Below are positions 6,780-10,860 of a stretch of DNA of 10,860 nt, piece after piece; position 1 is the first letter of the stretch, and each line of letters starts with the position of its first letter. The DNA is from Bacteroidota bacterium. Its GTDB lineage: Bacteria > Bacteroidota > Ignavibacteria > Ignavibacteriales > Melioribacteraceae. The notes beneath the pieces were generated by a model. The model saw only the letters and a program-made list of their open reading frames with translations. It was not told the origin of the DNA and ran no database searches. The DNA lies in the NCBI GenBank assembly GCA_021812745.1, contig JAKAMS010000058.1, positions 1 through 10,860 on the forward strand, written 5' to 3'. Position numbers and translations under genes: made by a program.

Positions 6780-7853
6780 ATGGAAATCTACGACAAGTTA
6801 AAATTAATAAAAGAAAAATACGATAAGATTAACGAGCAACTGTCGGATCCCGCAAATCTTTCTGATCAATCGAAACTCATTTCATTAAGCAAAGAAAGAA
6901 GCGGACTTGTTGATATTGTGGAAGCGTTTAATGAGTACGACAGCCTGCTTAATAATATAAAAGGTAATCAAGAAATTATAGAGAGCGGTGAGGATAAAGA
7001 ACTTTCTGAAATTGCAGAAGGCGAGTTAAATGAATTAAAAGCCAAACGTGATTTAATGGAAGAGAGAATTAAATTTCTTTTAGTTCCGAAAGATCCCGAT
7101 GATGATAAAAACGTAATTATGGAAATCCGCGCAGGAACCGGAGGCGACGAAGCCGGACTGTTCGCCGCAAATCTTTACAGAATGTATTCCCGCTATGCGG
7201 AAATTCGCGGCTGGAAACAAGAAATAATTGATTTGAACGATACCGGTATCGGCGGAATTAAAGAAGTTGTTTTTAGTTTGGTTGGAACAAGCGTTTTCGC
7301 CGATTTAAAATTCGAGAGCGGTGTTCACCGCGTTCAACGTGTGCCGGCAACAGAAGCAAACGGTAGGGTGCATACCTCGGCTGCATCGGTTGTTGTTCTT
7401 GCTGAGGTTGAAGATGTTGAAGTGAATATTGATCCCGGTGATTTGCGGATTGATGTTTACAGAAGCGGAGGCGCCGGCGGTCAGAACGTTAATAAAGTTG
7501 AAACCGCAATTCGCATAACGCACTTACCAACCGGACTTGTTGTTCAATGTCAGGATGAGCGTTCGCAATTGAAGAACCGGAATAAAGCTATGAAAGTTTT
7601 AAAGGCGCGCTTATATGATATGAAATTGAATGAGCAGAACAGCGAAATTGCCGCAACACGCAAAATTATGGTTAAGAGCGGAGACCGCAGTGATAAAATT
7701 AGAACGTACAACTTTCCGCAAAACAGAGTAACAGACCACCGCATCGGTCTAACTCTCTACAACCTTTCGGAAATAATCGAAGGTGATTTAAACGAACTTG
7801 TCGAAAAGTTGAAACTCGCCGATAGAGCAGAAAAACTTAATGCCAGTAATTAA
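6780..7853 (+). CDS. prfA: Peptide chain release factor 1 (RF1)
   Basis: 357 residues, essentially the length of E. coli RF1. It recognises UAA and UAG in the ribosomal A site and triggers peptidyl-tRNA hydrolysis. The codon-recognition tripeptide is P-A-T (189-191), the P-x-T form of RF1 rather than the S-P-F of RF2. The catalytic G-G-Q (233-235) lies in [11 protein letters not shown], with Gln235 at the position normally methylated by PrmC. The N-terminal helical domain (1-~105), [13 protein letters not shown] (116-128) and the C-terminal [11 protein letters not shown] (311-321) are all intact. prmC, which often follows prfA, is not here. The next gene is convergent, with only 2 bases between stop codons. 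Confidence 0.97.
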   Translation: MEIYDKLKLIKEKYDKINEQLSDPANLSDQSKLISLSKERSGLVDIVEAFNEYDSLLNNIKGNQEIIESGEDKELSEIAEGELNELKAKRDLMEERIKFLLVPKDPDDDKNVIMEIRAGTGGDEAGLFAANLYRMYSRYAEIRGWKQEIIDLNDTGIGGIKEVVFSLVGTSVFADLKFESGVHRVQRVPATEANGRVHTSAASVVVLAEVEDVEVNIDPGDLRIDVYRSGGAGGQNVNKVETAIRITHLPTGLVVQCQDERSQLKNRNKAMKVLKARLYDMKLNEQNSEIAATRKIMVKSGDRSDKIRTYNFPQNRVTDHRIGLTLYNLSEIIEGDLNELVEKLKLADRAEKLNASN

Positions 7854-7855
7854 TT

Positions 7856-8296
7856 TTAGTCCTTGATAAAATCCCACAGAACATTTACAATTTTCCACTC
7901 GCCGTTCCATTTGGCAAGATGAATATAATCGAAAAATCCTTTAGCAACCGTCCGCACACTCGCATTATTCCCGGTGATGTCGAGGATTTTAAATTCAAAA
8001 ATTCTTTGATCCGCGGGAATGGATTTGCCTCCTCCTGCTTTTGTAATATGGATTAGAGTCAGCGCACTCATTTGGTCAAAACGCTGTCTGCCGGTTTGAG
8101 GATCGGTTCTTACAATTCTTTTTGCAAGTTCAGGATGTAATGCTTTCTCCATTCGTTCTGCATTGCCTTCATAAAATCATTCGATATAATTTGAAGCACA
8201 ACTTTTGATCGCCAGAGAATCTTCTTTTGTCTGCGAATAAGATCGGGAGAGAAAAATTATTGCGAAGAGAAACAAGAAAGAAATTATTGTTCTCAT
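7856..8296 (-). pseudogene. Secreted NTF2/lumazine-binding-like protein interrupted by an in-frame TGA
   Basis: Read from the ATG at 8296, the frame gives a typical signal peptide (M-R-T-I-I-S-F-L-F-L-F-A-I-I-F-L, ending S-Y-S-Q at residues 19-22). It then runs through S-N-Y-I-E to a TGA at codon 40 (8177-8179) and continues in the same frame as F-Y-E-G-N-A-E-R-M-E-K-A-L-H-P-E-L to a normal end at residue 146. The two halves join into one recognisable fold. The family (putative lumazine-binding, SnoaL/NTF2-like) usually has Y-I-E-G-[WF]-Y-E-G there, so GGA (Gly) to TGA would explain the stop. The C-terminal half retains S-A-L-T-L-I-H-I-T-K-A-G-G-G and H-L-A-K-W-N-G-E-W-K-I-V-N-V-L-W. Restart at Met49 (8152) would give 98 residues lacking the signal and first helix. 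A recent nonsense mutation or a sequencing error are the likeliest explanations. It lies 52 bases after the asparaginase gene. Confidence 0.75.
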
Positions 8297-8348
8297 AACA
8301 ACACCATTTTGTTTGCTGTTAATTAGACGCCGAATGATTTAGATTGTT

Positions 8349-9329
8349 TTACTTAACCAAAAATTCACTCTTTATCACCTTGCTTTCTTTTTCAGTTGTT
8401 AGAGCGTAAGTGAAACCATCGTAAAGCGAAAACGCACCGTATTCACCCTTCTTGTTTATGGCAACGTAACCAATTTGAATATCTCTGTTGTTCATTGCCG
8501 TCTTATAAATTCTTTTGATTGCGTATTCGCATGCCTCTTGCGGTGAAAGACCATCACGCATTTTTTCTACAACCAAAAAACTTCCCACTGTCCGCATAAC
8601 AAATTCTCCGTTTCCGGTTGCAACGGCGCCGCCAAATTCGTTATCTACAAACATACCAGCGCCTATAATCGGAGAATCACCAACTCGTCCATGAAGTTTC
8701 CATGCCATTCCGCTTGTTGATACGCCACCGCTAAGATTGTTGGAATTATCAATTGCAAGCAATCCGATTGTATCATGATTTTTCTCGTCAACGCGGTAAA
8801 CTCCGTGCGGATTTTTCTTTCTCCATTCTTCCCATGTTTTTCTAGAGCTTTCAGTTAGAAGATTTTCTTCTTTGAATCCGTTTTCTAGTGCGAACTTTTT
8901 TGCGCCTCCGCCAACAAGCATTACATGTTTTGTTCTCTGCATAACAAGTTTTGCAACAGAAATAGGATTTTTAATTCCTTCAATACATCCAACAGAACCG
9001 GCATTACCATTCCAATCCATAATTGATGCATCGAGGGTAACAATACCGTCTTCATCGGGTAATCCTCCGTAACCAACGGAAGTATTTGTCGGATCATCTT
9101 CGGCTACACGTATTCCCGCTTCTAAAGCATCGAGAGAATTCTTCCCGGCTTTCAAATATTCAAAAGCTTTTTCTGTTGATTTGATTGTTCCACCCCAAGT
9201 TGCAACAGCAATCAAATTTCCGTCAACATGCTGCCGTCCAAATATATTTGAAGGGGAAAGTTGATTTGCCATTAATCCGCCGCTAACTAGAGCGCCGGTT
9301 TTAACAAAATCACGACGGGTGATTTTCAT
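8349..9329 (-). CDS. Tat-signal glycosylasparaginase (N4-GlcNAc-asparaginase), Ntn-hydrolase
   Basis: 326 residues from the ATG at 9329. Members of this family cut the bond between asparagine and N-acetylglucosamine, or hydrolyse asparagine-type amides. The N-terminus is a twin-arginine signal, T-R-R-D-F-V-K (4-10) plus a short hydrophobic stretch, so the enzyme should be exported folded. The autoproteolysis site is N-H-D-T-I-G with Asp186 before Thr187; Thr187 becomes the catalytic N-terminal nucleophile of the beta chain. G-R-V-G-D-S-P (214-220) and D-N-E-F-G-G-A-V-A-T-G-N-G-E (229-242) match the substrate pocket of the glycosylasparaginase branch. Plain isoaspartyl peptidase/L-asparaginase is the alternative. 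A longer start at 9395 would add 22 residues inside the preceding gene and bury the Tat signal, so it is rejected. The gene starts 1 base after the spsF stop. Confidence 0.88.
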   Translation of the reverse strand: MKITRRDFVKTGALVSGGLMANQLSPSNIFGRQHVDGNLIAVATWGGTIKSTEKAFEYLKAGKNSLDALEAGIRVAEDDPTNTSVGYGGLPDEDGIVTLDASIMDWNGNAGSVGCIEGIKNPISVAKLVMQRTKHVMLVGGGAKKFALENGFKEENLLTESSRKTWEEWRKKNPHGVYRVDEKNHDTIGLLAIDNSNNLSGGVSTSGMAWKLHGRVGDSPIIGAGMFVDNEFGGAVATGNGEFVMRTVGSFLVVEKMRDGLSPQEACEYAIKRIYKTAMNNRDIQIGYVAINKKGEYGAFSLYDGFTYALTTEKESKVIKSEFLVK

Positions 9330-9330
9330 T

Positions 9331-10095
9331 TTACTCTCCAAGTTTTTTTTGTTGAATGTTCTGGTTAATCTCGATAAGAGCCGGGTGCTCTTCAAAAAGT
9401 TTTAATATGTCTTCGAAGAGAAACATTTTATTCTTTTCGTAAAGCGATTTGTAAATATTTTCAATTAGATTAAAATCTTCTTGCGTGTCAACCGTCCAGC
9501 GATGAAACGAATAATCTTTTTCGTATGAGAAATTTCTGAGAGTAAATATCTCCGGATGGTTATAAATGTATGGAGTTACATGCTCTCGTTCATAGACTTG
9601 TATTGCTTCGTTGTATGCTTTTTCAAGAGCGGTAAAAGTGAATATCTCAGTATCAAGTCCGCGCGGAAAAGAGCGCGTTAAGACGTTGCTCAGATAATCT
9701 AATTTTTCCATCCGAGTTCCGGAGATAAATTCTTTCAGCATCTTATCTATGATTGAAAAATCAATCACCGGGCAATCAGATGTTATTCTAACTATAATTT
9801 TGGCGTCAAATGATTTGGCGGTATTGTAATAACGCGAAAGAACATCTTCAGAGCTTCCGCGGTAAAACAAAAAATTATTCTCTTCGCAAAAATTTTGGAC
9901 TTGATCATCCTCGGCGAGGTCTGTTGTGGCAACAATAATTTTATCAATTAGTTTCGAGTGAGAAAGGCGGTTAACTACATGCCATAGCATCGGTTTATTG
10001 TTAATTTCTTTTAGAATTTTTCCAGGAAGACGGGTTGAACCTAAGCGCGCTTGAACTATTGCCGCTATTCCAAGATTTTGTTTCTCACTTTTCAA
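9331..10095 (-). CDS. spsF: SpsF-type cytidylyltransferase for surface-sugar activation
   Basis: A 254-residue nucleotidyltransferase of the SpsF/CMP-Kdo-synthetase group, expected to couple a sugar acid to CMP. Visible: I-V-Q-A-R-L-G-S-T-R-L-P-G-K (13-26), the CTP-binding loop in its SpsF form; R-G-S-S-E-D-V-L-S-R-Y (79-89); R-I-T-S-D-C-P-V-I-D (103-112) with a metal-binding aspartate; F-P-R-G-L-D-T-E (143-150); E-R-E-H-V-T-P-Y (169-176); and R-W-T-V-D-T-Q-E-D (199-207). The loop differs from the A-R-G-G-S-K-R-I-P form of NeuA/PseF. The likely start is TTG at 10095: an in-frame TAA lies directly upstream and no ATG precedes the conserved loop. This overlaps the pseI-like gene by 11 bases. 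SpsE-SpsF (NeuB-like plus this family) are likewise paired in Bacillus, supporting a joint pathway. The exact substrate is inferred. Confidence 0.85.
   Translation of the reverse strand: MKSEKQNLGIAAIVQARLGSTRLPGKILKEINNKPMLWHVVNRLSHSKLIDKIIVATTDLAEDDQVQNFCEENNFLFYRGSSEDVLSRYYNTAKSFDAKIIVRITSDCPVIDFSIIDKMLKEFISGTRMEKLDYLSNVLTRSFPRGLDTEIFTFTALEKAYNEAIQVYEREHVTPYIYNHPEIFTLRNFSYEKDYSFHRWTVDTQEDFNLIENIYKSLYEKNKMFLFEDILKLFEEHPALIEINQNIQQKKLGE
9334..9339 (-). promoter_or_regulatory. Ribosome-binding site that decides the glycosylasparaginase start
   Basis: GGAGAG on the minus strand, formed by the last two sense codons (Gly, Glu) of the cytidylyltransferase gene, stands 4 bases before the ATG at 9329. 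It fixes the start at M-K-I-T-R-R and places the Tat signal at the N-terminus. The spsF TAA stop forms most of the spacer, so translation of the two genes is probably coupled. Confidence 0.7.
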
Positions 10096-10860
10096 TTAAA
10101 TTCCAATCTAATGGCGTTCCTCTTTCGATATCCTTTGAAGCTTTTTTGCCGAGAATTTCTTTTAAGAATTTTGGTGGCAATCCATGCGATGGTCTAATAG
10201 AGCGAACATTTTCTTCCGAGAATATTTCTCCGGAGCGGATATCTTTGATAACAAATAATGAACGCGCAAACATTCGGCTCTTTTTTGTTTTATCGCTTAA
10301 CTCGAATTTCACTTCACCAAGAGCTTTTTCCACTTGACGAATTTCATCAACCATCTTTTTGAATTCAGCTGGTTCAAGCGAAAACGAAGAGTCCGGTCCG
10401 CCTAAATTTTTATCAAGTATAAAATGTTTTTCAATAATTGCCGCGCCAACTGCGGCGGCAGTAACGGGAACAATTGTTCCTAATGTGTGATCGGACAAAC
10501 CGGCAACGGTATTATATCTTTCGGCAAGAGCCGGAATCATTTTTAAATTAGCGTCTTCAATTGATGCGGGATATTCAGAAGTACATTTTAAAAGTGCTAT
10601 TTGATTATTGCCCATTCGTCTGCATGCTTCTACCGCATCTTTAATTTCTTCTTCTGTAGCAATGCCTGTTGAAATTATAACCGGCTTTCCTTTTGAAGCA
10701 GTGTATTCAATTAAAGGAATGTCAACAATTTCGAAAGACGCAATTTTATATGCGGGCACATTCATCGTCTCAAGAAAATCAACGGCGCTTTTATCGAATG
10801 GAGACGAGAAGCAGATCAAACCAAGTTCTTCTGCGTATTGTTTTAACTTGGGCTGCCACT
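10085..10860 (-). CDS. pseI: Pseudaminic-acid-synthase-like enzyme (NeuB family), N-terminus beyond window
   Basis: About 257 C-terminal residues; the frame is open to the right edge (W-Q-P-K-L-K-Q-Y-A-E-E-L-G precedes the first possible TTG start), so the start lies outside. NeuB-family enzymes condense phosphoenolpyruvate with a hexosamine to form a nonulosonic acid. F-S-S-P-F-D-K-S-A-V-D-F-L-E, Y-K-I-A-S-F-E-I-V-D and G-K-P-V-I-I-S-T-G are the barrel strands in the form seen in PseI rather than NeuB (which has K-I-G-S-G-E). K-C-T-S-E-Y-P-A, G-L-S-D-H-T-L-G and I-E-K-H-F complete the active site. The last ~60 residues are an antifreeze-like SAF domain with R-P-S-H-G-L-P-P-K and G-T-P-L-D-W-N-L-I. 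The legionaminate synthase branch is an alternative. It ends in TGA and is followed, with overlap, by the cytidylyltransferase gene. Confidence 0.88.
   Translation of the reverse strand, partial: WQPKLKQYAEELGLICFSSPFDKSAVDFLETMNVPAYKIASFEIVDIPLIEYTASKGKPVIISTGIATEEEIKDAVEACRRMGNNQIALLKCTSEYPASIEDANLKMIPALAERYNTVAGLSDHTLGTIVPVTAAAVGAAIIEKHFILDKNLGGPDSSFSLEPAEFKKMVDEIRQVEKALGEVKFELSDKTKKSRMFARSLFVIKDIRSGEIFSEENVRSIRPSHGLPPKFLKEILGKKASKDIERGTPLDWNLIEK

Noticed and set aside
8177..8179. TGA read as selenocysteine, or as Gly in the Absconditabacteria/Gracilibacteria code
   Set aside because: TGA ends the miaA and pseI-like genes normally, GGA glycine codons are common, and the family is not a selenoprotein family. 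A possible AATGC/GCATT stem just after the TGA lacks a convincing SECIS shape and is probably chance.
9330..9395. 22-residue N-terminal extension of the glycosylasparaginase
   Set aside because: It lies inside the cytidylyltransferase gene and would place the Tat signal internally; the ATG at 9329 has its own ribosome site.
10035..10337. 100-residue plus-strand open frame opposite the pseI/spsF junction
   Set aside because: Both opposing genes have strong motif support across this stretch; the plus-strand product looks like a reading-frame shadow.

Overview
The window is ordinary chromosome from a low-to-moderate GC bacterium, most plausibly from the Bacteroidota/Ignavibacteriota side of the FCB group. 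This placement is an inference. It rests on the protein style (lysine- and isoleucine-rich housekeeping proteins, a signal peptide ending S-Y-S-Q), the mixed and often absent Shine-Dalgarno sequences, and one TAnnTTTG-like promoter candidate. UGA is used as an ordinary stop (miaA and the pseI-like gene end in TGA), so the standard code applies. No rRNA, tRNA, insertion sequence, CRISPR array or prophage gene was seen, and no gap between genes exceeds about 115 bases.

Layout, left to right. Bases 1-524 (+) carry the C-terminal part of a PLP-dependent threonine synthase, cut by the window edge. It converges on a minus-strand cluster (1971 down to 532) that reads: AlkA-like DNA glycosylase, ECF sigma factor, and a small soluble zinc-binding anti-sigma factor. 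Only 26 bases away and divergent is a 786-residue sensor protein (1998-4358, +). It has a cyclic-nucleotide-binding-like domain, a long acidic linker, a GAF domain and a histidine-kinase ATPase domain, but the usual phospho-acceptor histidine is glutamine. Then come miaA (tRNA dimethylallyltransferase) and, overlapping its stop codon, a family 2 glycosyltransferase. prfA (release factor 1) follows after a 114-base leader containing a candidate promoter and a small hairpin.

The right end is on the minus strand. A partial pseudaminic-acid-synthase-like gene (NeuB family) is followed by an overlapping SpsF-type cytidylyltransferase and then a Tat-signal glycosylasparaginase, all tightly packed. 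Downstream is a secreted NTF2/lumazine-binding-like gene interrupted by an in-frame TGA at codon 40; it ends 2 bases from the prfA stop.

How the genes work together. The glycosylase/sigma/anti-sigma group looks like a stress-response unit in which a cysteine-based switch may free the sigma factor. The pseI/spsF pair suggests synthesis of a nonulosonic (sialic-acid-like) sugar for surface glycans, with an exported amidase of the protein-glycan bond in the same transcription unit. The items most worth a second look are the His-to-Gln sensor kinase, the RsrA-like cysteine spacing in the anti-sigma factor, the in-frame TGA, and the glycosylasparaginase tied to a nonulosonate operon.
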